From the NCBI GenBank assembly GCA_024234635.1, contig JACKNX010000002.1, positions 62,001-126,000 of the forward strand: DNA of 64,000 nt. Reading direction: 5' to 3'. How positions within the stretch are numbered: the first letter of the stretch is position 1; each line of letters opens with the position of its first letter. Source of the DNA: Pseudomonadales bacterium (GTDB lineage Bacteria; Pseudomonadota; Gammaproteobacteria; Pseudomonadales; Azotimanducaceae). Position numbers and translations under genes: made by a program. Below are positions 44,859-52,966 of the stretch, one piece after another. The notes beneath the pieces are model-generated. The model ran no database searches. It saw only the letters and a program-made list of their open reading frames with translations, and had not been told where the DNA came from.

Positions 44859-46669
44859 ATCGTCCTCTGGGCGATGCCCGTCCGCTTCCAGAGCTCAATG
44901 GTGAAAGTCGAACCCTCACCCAGTTTGCTCTCCACGCTCAAGGTACCGTGGTGCAGTTTCACGATCTCCGAAGCGATCGACAGGCCAAGCCCGTGGCCGG
45001 CCTTCTTTTTCGCTTCGGGATTGGCACTGCGATAGAACTTGTCGAATATTCTGGCCTGGTCCTCCTGGGATATGCCGAGTCCCTTGTCGGCAACAGACAG
45101 CGTGATTGCATCGTCGTTTTCGTCGATGTCCACTTCCACCGGCTTGTCGTCGTCGCTGTACTTAAGCGCATTGGTCAGCAGGTTGGAGATGGCGACCCGG
45201 AGCAGTTCCTTGTCCACAAGCACGGGCGTTATCTTGTCGCTGGCATTCAACTTGACCCTGGTACGATCCTCGCCATGGTCCATGATTGAGATGCAGTCCT
45301 TGACCACATCCACCAGGTGAACGCGCTGCGCATCGAGTTCGAAGGTACCAAGCTCGATCTGCGTGATGCTGAGCAGGTTGTGCACCAGCCGGGTCAGCCG
45401 TTCCACTTCCCGGGTGATGACGTTGTGGGTCTCGATGCGGAATTCGCCATCCTCACCGTTGGTCTCCAGCATCTGCGCATACAGACCGATGGTGTTCAGC
45501 GGCGCCTTGATCTCATGTGACAACGCACCCACAAAATCCACGCGACTCTGCCGGGCGGCAATTTCCTCGCTCACGTCCCGAAGCAGGATGAGTGTGCCGG
45601 AGCTTTCATCCTGACGGGCCGAGAAATACAGTGGATGGGCGCTCACGCCCAGCGTGTGCCGCCCGTCAGGATGCGGCATCTGCACGATGCGATTGGTTAC
45701 CGTCTGGCCACCGCTGCGCAGTGATAGCACGTAGTCCACCAGCTCCGCGTGACCACACCAGGTCGGCAGCGGTGAGGACACCACCTGGTCCAGCGAAACA
45801 TCGAACATGGACTCAAAGTTCTGGTTGACGAATACCGCCTTGAGATCCTCGTCAACGATGAGGATGCCATCCGGCACCGTCTGCAGAATGGATTCGAAAC
45901 GCTCGGCCCGGTAGGCGAGGAACTTTTCGTTCGTGAGCAGCTTGCGGTTCATCCGGTCGCTGGCGGTGATACGCCCCTGTACCTTGTCGATGAACAGATT
46001 GAAACGCTCGATGAACTCCTGCAGTTCGCCGTTCGCGGCGATCTCCACGTGCGTGAGCTTGCTGCGCCCTTCTACGACATCCGCGAGTCGTTCGCCAAAC
46101 ACCTTCAGCGGTCTGGCGCTCCGCGCATGCAGAAACAGGAACAGCGGCACCAGCAGGAATATCGGCAGTCCCAACGTGGCGCCGACACGCATGTCATCGC
46201 TGTTGAGCCCCAGTTTCGGCTGGAAGTAGGCGAAGCGATAGTAGCGTCCGTCCCTGTCCCCGCCCTTCAGCGGCCCGAAGTATTCCTGAACATCGCCGCT
46301 CTGGAGCGACAGCGTGCGACTTTGCAGCCAATCGGCATCGGGTGCCTCCAGGGAGGGCAGCGCCTCGGCAACGGTGCGCGTGACGAGTGGCGTCAGCGCA
46401 AGTCCGTCCCTGCCCTCGATGACGCCGTAGGCAAAGGAAGGGTCTGTAAGCTGGTGCTCGAAGACGCGTGCCAGGTTGGCGGACTCGGCCTGGGCGTCGG
46501 CCGCTCCCTCAAACTGGCTGACGAGCCGCGCCAGCGCGATACCGCGTTGATGCATGCCTGCCTGGCTGCTCTGTTGCTGGAAGTACAGGTACAGACCCGA
46601 CACCATGACCATCCCGAGAATGGCCGCGATGTAAGGCAGGCTGTGTTCCAGTCGTAAAAACTTCAGCAT
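44855..46669 (-). CDS. Membrane sensor histidine kinase with periplasmic, HAMP-like and PAS regions
   Basis: 604 residues from the ATG at 46669; an open frame reaches 46852 but encodes a low-quality extension. Two transmembrane helices (about 12-30 and 162-182) flank a 130-residue periplasmic sensor. A HAMP-like segment (183-235), a PAS domain (about 257-370; VPDGILIVDEDLKAVFVN) and the HisKA H-box ALSHEIKAPLN (His385) follow. The HATPase_c domain has NLLTNALKYSDD, DKGLGI and GHGLGLSI. The sequence class is that of PhoR/ResE-type kinases. It overlaps the receiver gene by four bases and heads the 17-kb pilus gene series. Confidence 0.9.
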   Translation of the reverse strand: MLKFLRLEHSLPYIAAILGMVMVSGLYLYFQQQSSQAGMHQRGIALARLVSQFEGAADAQAESANLARVFEHQLTDPSFAYGVIEGRDGLALTPLVTRTVAEALPSLEAPDADWLQSRTLSLQSGDVQEYFGPLKGGDRDGRYYRFAYFQPKLGLNSDDMRVGATLGLPIFLLVPLFLFLHARSARPLKVFGERLADVVEGRSKLTHVEIAANGELQEFIERFNLFIDKVQGRITASDRMNRKLLTNEKFLAYRAERFESILQTVPDGILIVDEDLKAVFVNQNFESMFDVSLDQVVSSPLPTWCGHAELVDYVLSLRSGGQTVTNRIVQMPHPDGRHTLGVSAHPLYFSARQDESSGTLILLRDVSEEIAARQSRVDFVGALSHEIKAPLNTIGLYAQMLETNGEDGEFRIETHNVITREVERLTRLVHNLLSITQIELGTFELDAQRVHLVDVVKDCISIMDHGEDRTRVKLNASDKITPVLVDKELLRVAISNLLTNALKYSDDDKPVEVDIDENDDAITLSVADKGLGISQEDQARIFDKFYRSANPEAKKKAGHGLGLSIASEIVKLHHGTLSVESKLGEGSTFTIELWKRTGIAQRTI

Positions 46670-46899
46670 CGTCGCGAAACGTCCTGTTCCCGCACCGGAA
46701 TCCCCCGCGGATGCCAGTAGCGCTCGTGACGATTGTGCCGTCAGCACCGGGCGGGAACCGTGACGGACCCCCCGGTTTGGCGGCGCGGGACGGGACAGCG
46801 GAATGTGCCGCCGTTCACTGTACAATGGCCCGCCGCCCGCGCGCGGTGGCAAATGCCCGCCCCACGGCCGGTATCCGCAAAGCAGACAAGAGAGTTTTC
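46670..46899. promoter_or_regulatory. Divergent intergenic region at the head of the pilus/signalling gene series
   Basis: 230 bases between the histidine kinase gene and the 87-residue protein gene, both pointing away. TACAAT at 46821-46826 could be a -10 element for the plus-strand gene, but the -35 region is poor. CGTGACG occurs twice in direct orientation (46726-46732 and 46758-46764). No operator can be asserted. Confidence 0.35.
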
Positions 46900-47163
46900 A
46901 TGCAGGACGACGAGATCAGGCAGCTTACCGACGAGGCCCGGCTGGAAACCGTGCTGCAGATCCTCAAGGACATCCTGTTTCGCTTCGAGGAACAGAACGG
47001 CGGCAACTACTCCATCTACGACGTCTACGCGTTTCTGGCCGAAGACCTCGTGGAGGAAGGCTGTTGCGCCGCCTGCCTCAAGGAAGCCTTCGACAGTGTG
47101 CTGCAACAGGCCGGCATGGATACCACCGAACACCGACAGGACGGCGATGCGGTGTTTCACTGA
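46900..47163 (+). CDS. Small uncharacterised acidic protein (87 residues)
   Basis: I do not recognise the family. The protein starts MQDDEIRQLTDEARLETVLQ and is mostly predicted helix, very acidic, with a central EQNGGNYSIYDVYAFLAED and a CCAACLKEAFDSVL segment with three Cys in four positions. It has no signal peptide or transmembrane helix, so it is a soluble cytoplasmic protein. AAGAGAG precedes the ATG. It is divergently transcribed from the kinase/pilus series and convergent with maeA. It could be a regulatory or adaptor protein; nothing in the sequence proves this. Confidence 0.65.
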   Translation: MQDDEIRQLTDEARLETVLQILKDILFRFEEQNGGNYSIYDVYAFLAEDLVEEGCCAACLKEAFDSVLQQAGMDTTEHRQDGDAVFH

Positions 47164-47242
47164 CCGGGCTTTATCCGGCCAGGCTCTCCGCCGTCAACGG
47201 ACAACCCGGCGGCAGGCGGCTGCTACAGCACGGACGGCGGTT

Positions 47243-48922
47243 TCAGTGCGGCTCCAGTGCCGGGTAATCAGGATTCCACCGCTCGCCTTCGATCGCTGAT
47301 ACGGCTTCGTTCAGGCTGCACCCGGCAACACCATCTTCGTGCGCCTGGCGGACAACCCCCCTGGCCACGATCTGACTGACCTCGCGCAGCCTCTCCACCT
47401 CAGGAAACAGCAGACCGTCAGCGAGCTCGTCCTCCTTCACCGCGGCTGCGAGCGCCTGCGCGGCGCTGGCCACCATGTTGTCCGTGATGGACCGACAGTT
47501 CCCGGCAAGCGCGCCAAGGCCCAGTCCCGGAAAAATGAACACGTTGTTGCCCTGCCCTATGCGGATGCGGCGACCATCCAATTCCACGGGCGCAAACGGA
47601 CTTCCCGTGGCCACGAGCGCGCGCCCGCCAGTCCAGCGCAGAATATCGCCCGGTGTCGCTTCCGCCCGATCCGTGGGATTGGAGAACGGCATCACCACCG
47701 GTCGCGCCGAATGCGCCGCCAGGGAACGGATGACACCCTCCGAAAATGCTCCGGGCTGACCAGAGGCGCCGATCAGCACCGTGGGTTGGAAACGTTCCAC
47801 CACATCCTGCAGCCGGGTCGCCGCAAGCCCCGTCAACCCTTTTGCCGCCGCCAGCGTGGCCGGCCAGGCGAGTTCCAGCTTGTAGGCGTCATCGAAGCGA
47901 CCCGCATCGGTAAGCAGCCCGCGACTGTCCATCACCGCCAGGTGCGGTCGAATGGCGGCCTCGTCCAGCCCATGCAGAGCCAGCCCCGCCTTGATCTGCC
48001 GCGCAATCCCCAGCCCGGCGGCACCGGCGCCGTAGATCAGAATTCGCTGTTCCTCCAGCGATTGGCCGGTGATGCGCAACGCCGACATGATACCCGCGAG
48101 CGCAACCGCCCCCGTACCCTGGATGTCATCGTTGAACGACAGCTGGCGCTCGCGGTGTCTGGCCAGCAGCTGCTGCGCGTTGTCCTTGCGGAAGTCCTCC
48201 CACTGCAGCAGCGCACCGGAAAACTCGCTGCCGACGGCGTCGACGAATTCGTCGACTAGCGCCTGGTACTCCGCACCACGCAGCCGTGGCTGGCGCCAGC
48301 CCAGGTAGAGCGGATCGTCGAGCAGCGTCCGGTTGTCCGTGCCCACATCCAGGCTGACAGGCAGGGTGCTGGCAGGATCGATTCCCGCGCCGACCACGTA
48401 AAGTGCCAGCTTGCCGACGGAAATGGCCATGCCTCCCGCCCCCTGATCGCCAATGCCCAGAATGGACTCGTTGTCAGTGACCACCAGCAGGCGGATGTCC
48501 CTGCCAGCGGCGGCATTGTTCAGCACTTCCGCCACCCGGCCGCGGCAGTCCGGCGTTATCCACACGCCGCGACCACGCTGGAAAACGTGGCTGAAGTTCT
48601 GCGTCGCCAGCCCGACCGTCGGCGTGTAGACAACGGGCATCAGGGCCGCCAGGTTGTCCGTAAGTACGCGATAGAACAGGTATTCGTTGCGATCCTGCAA
48701 CGCCGCCATGGCGACATAACGATCCAGCGGTTCGGCGTGACGGGAGATGCCTGCGTAGGACCGCCGCGCCTGCTGCGCCATCGAATTCACCTCCGATGGC
48801 AGAAGACCGGTAAGGCCAAGTGCCTGCCGCTCGGCATGCGTGAATGCCGTCCCACGGTTCAGCAGAGGATCACGAATGACGTCGTAACCACGACGACGCA
48901 CCTGCACCGCTTTCCTACTCAT
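47243..48922 (-). CDS. maeA: NAD-dependent malic enzyme
   Basis: 559 residues, close to the usual 565 of E. coli MaeA. It has the N-terminal malic domain (RNEYLFYRVLTDNL, MPVVYTPTVGLATQNF), the metal and catalytic region (RIRLLVVTDNESILG-like RDIRLLVVTDNESILGIGD), FNDDIQGTGAVALAGI, and the NAD-binding IYGAGAAGLGIARQI. ALVATGSPFAPVELDG and QGNNVFIFPGLGLGALA complete the signature. It oxidatively decarboxylates malate to pyruvate, feeding acetyl-CoA from TCA intermediates during growth on acids or lipids. It stands alone and diverges from the MFS gene at 49075. Confidence 0.93.
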   Translation of the reverse strand: MSRKAVQVRRRGYDVIRDPLLNRGTAFTHAERQALGLTGLLPSEVNSMAQQARRSYAGISRHAEPLDRYVAMAALQDRNEYLFYRVLTDNLAALMPVVYTPTVGLATQNFSHVFQRGRGVWITPDCRGRVAEVLNNAAAGRDIRLLVVTDNESILGIGDQGAGGMAISVGKLALYVVGAGIDPASTLPVSLDVGTDNRTLLDDPLYLGWRQPRLRGAEYQALVDEFVDAVGSEFSGALLQWEDFRKDNAQQLLARHRERQLSFNDDIQGTGAVALAGIMSALRITGQSLEEQRILIYGAGAAGLGIARQIKAGLALHGLDEAAIRPHLAVMDSRGLLTDAGRFDDAYKLELAWPATLAAAKGLTGLAATRLQDVVERFQPTVLIGASGQPGAFSEGVIRSLAAHSARPVVMPFSNPTDRAEATPGDILRWTGGRALVATGSPFAPVELDGRRIRIGQGNNVFIFPGLGLGALAGNCRSITDNMVASAAQALAAAVKEDELADGLLFPEVERLREVSQIVARGVVRQAHEDGVAGCSLNEAVSAIEGERWNPDYPALEPH

Positions 48923-49074
48923 TGCGCTCCCCCATTGCTCGCCGGGTCATCATAGCGCCGAATGCCCACCGGCGGGACCGCTACCGTCATGCCCCCTGTC
49001 TTGGTCCTCCGAGCATGGCCCCCCGAGACTGGCCCCCCCTACGCATCGCGCATGAAAAGCCGTACGCTTCCACG

Positions 49075-50397
49075 ATGCAGCAAAACCAACCCCCCAGTTC
49101 ACGCTATCTCGCCTACGTGGTTGTCGTGCTGACGATCGCCTCCACGCTGTCCTTCATCGACCGGCAGATTCTCAATGTCATGATCGGGCCGGTGAAGCGC
49201 GACCTGGGCGGCATCAGCGATACCCAGGTGTCGCTCATCATGGGACTGGCGTTTGCGCTGTTCTACAACCTGCTCTCCATACCCATGGGGCGCCTGGCCG
49301 ACCGCGCCAACCGGCGCAACCTGATGGTGTTCGGTGTTACCGCGTGGAGCGTCATGACCGCGCTGTGCGGCGCCGCCAACAATTACTGGCACCTCTTCCT
49401 GGCGCGGATGGGCGTGGGCGTCGGTGAGGCCACCCTGGGACCCACCAGCAATTCGACACTGGCGGACCTGTTCTCCCGCGATCGACTGCCACTGGCCATC
49501 GGCGTGGTGTCCGCCGCGCCATTTATCGGCCAGGGCCTGGCCAACATCCTCGGCGGGCCCCTCATCGACACACTCGAGGCGACACCGCGGCTGACGCTGC
49601 CGGTGTGGGGCGATATCTATTCCTGGCAGATGGTTTTCGTGATCGTGGGGCTACCCGGCCTGTTGGTCTCGATATTGTTGCTGACCACCCGGGAGCCGCC
49701 GCGGCTCGGGCGTCTGCGCAGCGACACCGAGGCTGTGCCCATGAAGGAGGTCGTTGCGTTCGTGCGTCAGCGCGGGCGGCTGTTTTTCCTGATGTTCCTG
49801 GCGTATCTGTGCCTGTCCACGCAGGGCTTTTCGCTGTTCGCGTGGATCGTCGAGTTCTATGTACGAAACCACGGCTGGACCCGTACAGAAATCGGACTTA
49901 CCTATGGCACGGTGTCGATGGTTGTCGGCATCGCCGGCAGCATCCTGGCCGGCTTCTGGGCCGGTCGATGGATCGCCCAGGGACGCCCGGACGCCACCCT
50001 GCGAATCGTCATGTGGGGCAGCCTGCTGCTGTTGCCCACGGCCACCACGCTCACCCTTCTGGACGATGCATGGCTGGCGATCGCCCTGCTCGTGCCGGTG
50101 ACATTCTGCATGGCCATGCCTCCCGGCCTGATGATGTCCACGTTGCAGGCCATCGCCCCCAACGAGTTGCGCGGGCAGATGGTGGCCTTTTACCTGGTGG
50201 CGGTCAGTTTTCTCTCCTACACCTTCGCCCCTTCCCTGCCGGCCCTCGTCAGCGACTACGTTTTCCACAGCGAGATGGCACTGGGCAAGGCCATTTCCAG
50301 TCTCGCCGTCATCAACTACTCGATTGCGTTTCTCAGCATCGCCGCCTGCCTGCCAGCCTACCGCCGGGCGCTTGCCGAAGCAGAACGCTGGCAATAG
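49075..50397 (+). CDS. MFS transporter (spinster-like)
   Basis: 440 residues from the ATG at 49075; the open frame to 48922 lies partly in the opposite gene and lacks family sequence. It begins with helix 1 (AYVVVVLTIASTLSFIDRQILNVM). The FIDRQ motif and GRLADRANRRNLMV loop are typical of the spinster/Spns-like group, which often accompanies aromatic or steroid catabolism genes in proteobacteria. Twelve helices are visible; the central loop is short. Substrate unknown. Convergent with the TrkA-N gene. Confidence 0.87.
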   Translation: MQQNQPPSSRYLAYVVVVLTIASTLSFIDRQILNVMIGPVKRDLGGISDTQVSLIMGLAFALFYNLLSIPMGRLADRANRRNLMVFGVTAWSVMTALCGAANNYWHLFLARMGVGVGEATLGPTSNSTLADLFSRDRLPLAIGVVSAAPFIGQGLANILGGPLIDTLEATPRLTLPVWGDIYSWQMVFVIVGLPGLLVSILLLTTREPPRLGRLRSDTEAVPMKEVVAFVRQRGRLFFLMFLAYLCLSTQGFSLFAWIVEFYVRNHGWTRTEIGLTYGTVSMVVGIAGSILAGFWAGRWIAQGRPDATLRIVMWGSLLLLPTATTLTLLDDAWLAIALLVPVTFCMAMPPGLMMSTLQAIAPNELRGQMVAFYLVAVSFLSYTFAPSLPALVSDYVFHSEMALGKAISSLAVINYSIAFLSIAACLPAYRRALAEAERWQ

Positions 50398-50401
50398 CAC
50401 T

Positions 50402-50416
50402 GCGCTCGCGGAGCGC
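50402..50416. terminator. Short hairpin between convergent genes
   Basis: GCGCTC-GCG-GAGCGC forms a perfect six-base stem, five bases after the MFS stop and about 19 bases past the end of the opposite gene. No T-run follows. Probably a shared 3' structure. Confidence 0.45.
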
Positions 50417-50434
50417 TGGCGTTGGCCCTGCCCG

Positions 50435-51670
50435 TCAGGCGACCCAGGCCTGAGGCAGATGGGTCTCGAGAAGTTCGGTAATGCTCACCGCGCGTACCCC
50501 ATGCTCGCGTCCCATGAGCGCCACCAGTTCCGAGTTGTCGTGCGTGCGAGTGAACACGAGGCAGTTGGGCCATTGCTGCCGCACCCACAACGCCGTTCGC
50601 AGGTTCTGAGCCGCATCGCCCGTGCCGAGAATGACCACGGGTTCACCCAGACTGAGGTCCAGCTCTTCGCGCAGCCGACGCCAGACCTGGGGGTGGGATA
50701 TGTTTCCCTGCAGCACATGACGCCGGCGTCCAGCGCGCAGACGCGATTGTTCTTCCGCAACCTGCAGTCGCCGGTCCGCGTCCACGTCGATGATGGCAAT
50801 GGCTTCCAGTTCATCACCGGCATGCTGCTCCAGTTCTTCGAGCACGGTCTGTCCAAACCGGCCGAATCCCCCCAGCACCACCACGTCCTTCGCCCCTGTA
50901 TAGGCGAAGTGTGCCAGCAGTTCGCGGCTGACCAGGTTTGTCGCCGCAAAATTGTAGGCATTGAAGGTGGTGGCCTGTGACGCCACGGTGGTATCCGCCA
51001 GCGAACGCATGAAACGCAGGTTGTGGCAGTGCAACACCAGGCGTCCGGTCAGCCGGGGATAGCGACTCAGAATGCGTGTCGCCGCCTCGTAGGTGGCAAA
51101 GTCGTCCTCACCGAGCATCAGTATGCGTCGTGCGCGACGTACCCGCAGTTCACGCAGGATGAAGTCATGCGTCGCATCGCCACGAACCACCATCACACCG
51201 AACGATTCCACCAGTTCCACTTCACGACTGGCGTCGATCAGGCGGTCGACCACCACCACTGGCAGCTTGCTGCCGGCCCTGCGCAGGACCCGCAGGTAGC
51301 TGGTGGTCAGATCGCCCGCACCTACGACCACGATGTGGTCCTTCAACCGACGCATCTGCCAGCGCCTGGGGGACAGGATGCGAAGCAGCGCATCCATCAC
51401 GGCGGATGCGGTGAGCATCGGCGCCCCGAAATAGGCGACCCAGAGCAGGGCGCGGGCCCACGCGGGGCCGCCTGTGGGGAAACCCATGTCCAGTCCGCCG
51501 ACCACGAACAGGCCCAGGCTGTAATACGCCTGGGCCAGCAATCCCGACTGCCGCACGTCCGGCTCTTCGGTGAGCCCCACTCCATTGCCGAACGCCAGCA
51601 GCGCCGCACCTACCAGCAGCACGGCGGCGTACCACCGCCAGCCGGGGAACTGTCGTGGGAAGGAAAACAT
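50435..51670 (-). CDS. Membrane protein with two TrkA-N/RCK-type Rossmann domains (ion-channel-like)
   Basis: 411 residues from the ATG at 51670. Two N-terminal transmembrane helices (about 12-32 and 75-100) flank a segment SLGLFVVGGLDMGFPTGGP that sits where a K+ channel pore loop would be, but lacks the TVGYG filter. Rossmann domain 1 starts HIVVVGAGDLTTSYLRVL near 110 and domain 2 starts DVVVLGGFGRFGQTVLEE near 265; both bind nucleotide in RCK proteins. The N-terminal LFVVGG pattern resembles RyR-domain/TrkA-N membrane proteins. Function could be ion transport or sensing; the altered filter makes a conventional K+ channel doubtful. Confidence 0.72.
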   Translation of the reverse strand: MFSFPRQFPGWRWYAAVLLVGAALLAFGNGVGLTEEPDVRQSGLLAQAYYSLGLFVVGGLDMGFPTGGPAWARALLWVAYFGAPMLTASAVMDALLRILSPRRWQMRRLKDHIVVVGAGDLTTSYLRVLRRAGSKLPVVVVDRLIDASREVELVESFGVMVVRGDATHDFILRELRVRRARRILMLGEDDFATYEAATRILSRYPRLTGRLVLHCHNLRFMRSLADTTVASQATTFNAYNFAATNLVSRELLAHFAYTGAKDVVVLGGFGRFGQTVLEELEQHAGDELEAIAIIDVDADRRLQVAEEQSRLRAGRRRHVLQGNISHPQVWRRLREELDLSLGEPVVILGTGDAAQNLRTALWVRQQWPNCLVFTRTHDNSELVALMGREHGVRAVSITELLETHLPQAWVA

Positions 51671-51834
51671 GGTATGGGTCCTTGCAGGTCGCCCGCAGTG
51701 TAGCGTCACGTCAGCCCTGAACAAGCGCCATCGCCGCTTCAGGGCCCCACCAGCAGACCGTTTACACCCTGCGTGTGACAGTTCCCTGATGCCATGAGTT
51801 AAGCTGCCCGGCTGACCGCTGGGAGTGAATCGTC

Positions 51835-52965
51835 GTGCGCTTGCTGAAGTGGGTGCTTGTCATCGGGGTCTGTGCCGCCATCGCCGGCGGACTGGGCTAC
51901 TACAAGTACGAACAGATCCAGGCCGCCATAGCGCGTGGCAAAGCCTATCCCGAACCGGTGGAAGCCGTGCAGGAAGTATTCGCGCGTGCCGTCGAACGTC
52001 AGGGCGGTCTGGACGTGAGCGGGGTCGTCGTCGCCACACGTTCGGCGGAGCTGCGCAATGAACTGGCCGGCCGCATCGTGAATGTCGGCTTCGCGCCCGG
52101 CGCGCCGGTGCATGCGGGCCAGTTGCTGCTGGCGCTCGACACCAGCCAGGAGAGAGCGCAACTGGCGGAAGCAGAGGCCAACCGCGAAATTGCCCGCCTG
52201 GCGCTGAACCGCGCCCAGCGCCTCGTGAAGTCAGGAGCGGGGTCGGTCGAGGCACGCGACCAGGCAAATGCCCAGTTCGAGGCAGCTTCTGCCCGCGCCA
52301 GCGCGCTCGCCGCCACGATCGCGAAAAAATCCATCGTCGCGCCGTTTGCCGGCATCGCCAGCCTGCATCAGCTCGAACCAGGGCAATACCTGGCTGCCGG
52401 TTCCGTGGTTGCATCGCTCATTGGCGTGGACGAGGCCCTGTGGGTGGATTTTGCGCTGCCGCAGTCCCACGCCGGCATCAGGGAGGGAACGACGGTGACC
52501 ATCGACGCCAACGATCTCGACCTGCCGCCGTTCAACGCCACCGTGATCGCCCGCGACCCATCCGTACAGGAATCCTCCCGCAATCTGCGCTTGCGCGCGC
52601 GAGTGGACGCACCGCCCACGACGCTGCTGCCAGGCATGCTGGTCCAGGTGAAGGTGCCACTGGGTGAAAGCCGGTCGCTGGTAACGGTACCGGCCAAGGC
52701 AGTGCGGCAGGACAGCCTGGGCGCCTCGGTCTACGTGCTCGAATCCGTTGATGAAAACGGTCAGCAGCGTTTGCGGGCCCAGCGACGCGCGGTACAGGTG
52801 GCGCGTTCCGCCGCGCCGGACCAGCAGGACTGGCTCGTACTGGAAGCAGGCGTGACCGCCGGCGAACGCATCGCCGCCAGCGGTGCGTTCAAACTGCGTG
52901 ACGGCGCGCTGGTAAAGGTTGTGGACGGTAGCGACGGCGAAGCTGACCGCGTGGTGGGACGCTGA
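51835..52965 (+). CDS. RND efflux periplasmic adaptor (membrane fusion protein)
   Basis: 376 residues from a GTG with GGGAG upstream. N-terminal anchor helix (about 3-22), then LSGVVVATRSAELRNELAGRI-type strands, the lipoyl domain (VGFAPGAPVHAGQLLLALDT), an alpha-hairpin (NREIARLALNRAQRLVKSG), the second lipoyl half (IVAPFAGIASLHQLEPGQYL), a beta-barrel domain and a membrane-proximal end. It bridges the inner-membrane pump encoded two bases downstream to an outer-membrane channel, which is not encoded in this window. Confidence 0.9.
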   Translation: MRLLKWVLVIGVCAAIAGGLGYYKYEQIQAAIARGKAYPEPVEAVQEVFARAVERQGGLDVSGVVVATRSAELRNELAGRIVNVGFAPGAPVHAGQLLLALDTSQERAQLAEAEANREIARLALNRAQRLVKSGAGSVEARDQANAQFEAASARASALAATIAKKSIVAPFAGIASLHQLEPGQYLAAGSVVASLIGVDEALWVDFALPQSHAGIREGTTVTIDANDLDLPPFNATVIARDPSVQESSRNLRLRARVDAPPTTLLPGMLVQVKVPLGESRSLVTVPAKAVRQDSLGASVYVLESVDENGQQRLRAQRRAVQVARSAAPDQQDWLVLEAGVTAGERIAASGAFKLRDGALVKVVDGSDGEADRVVGR

Positions 52966-52966
52966 C

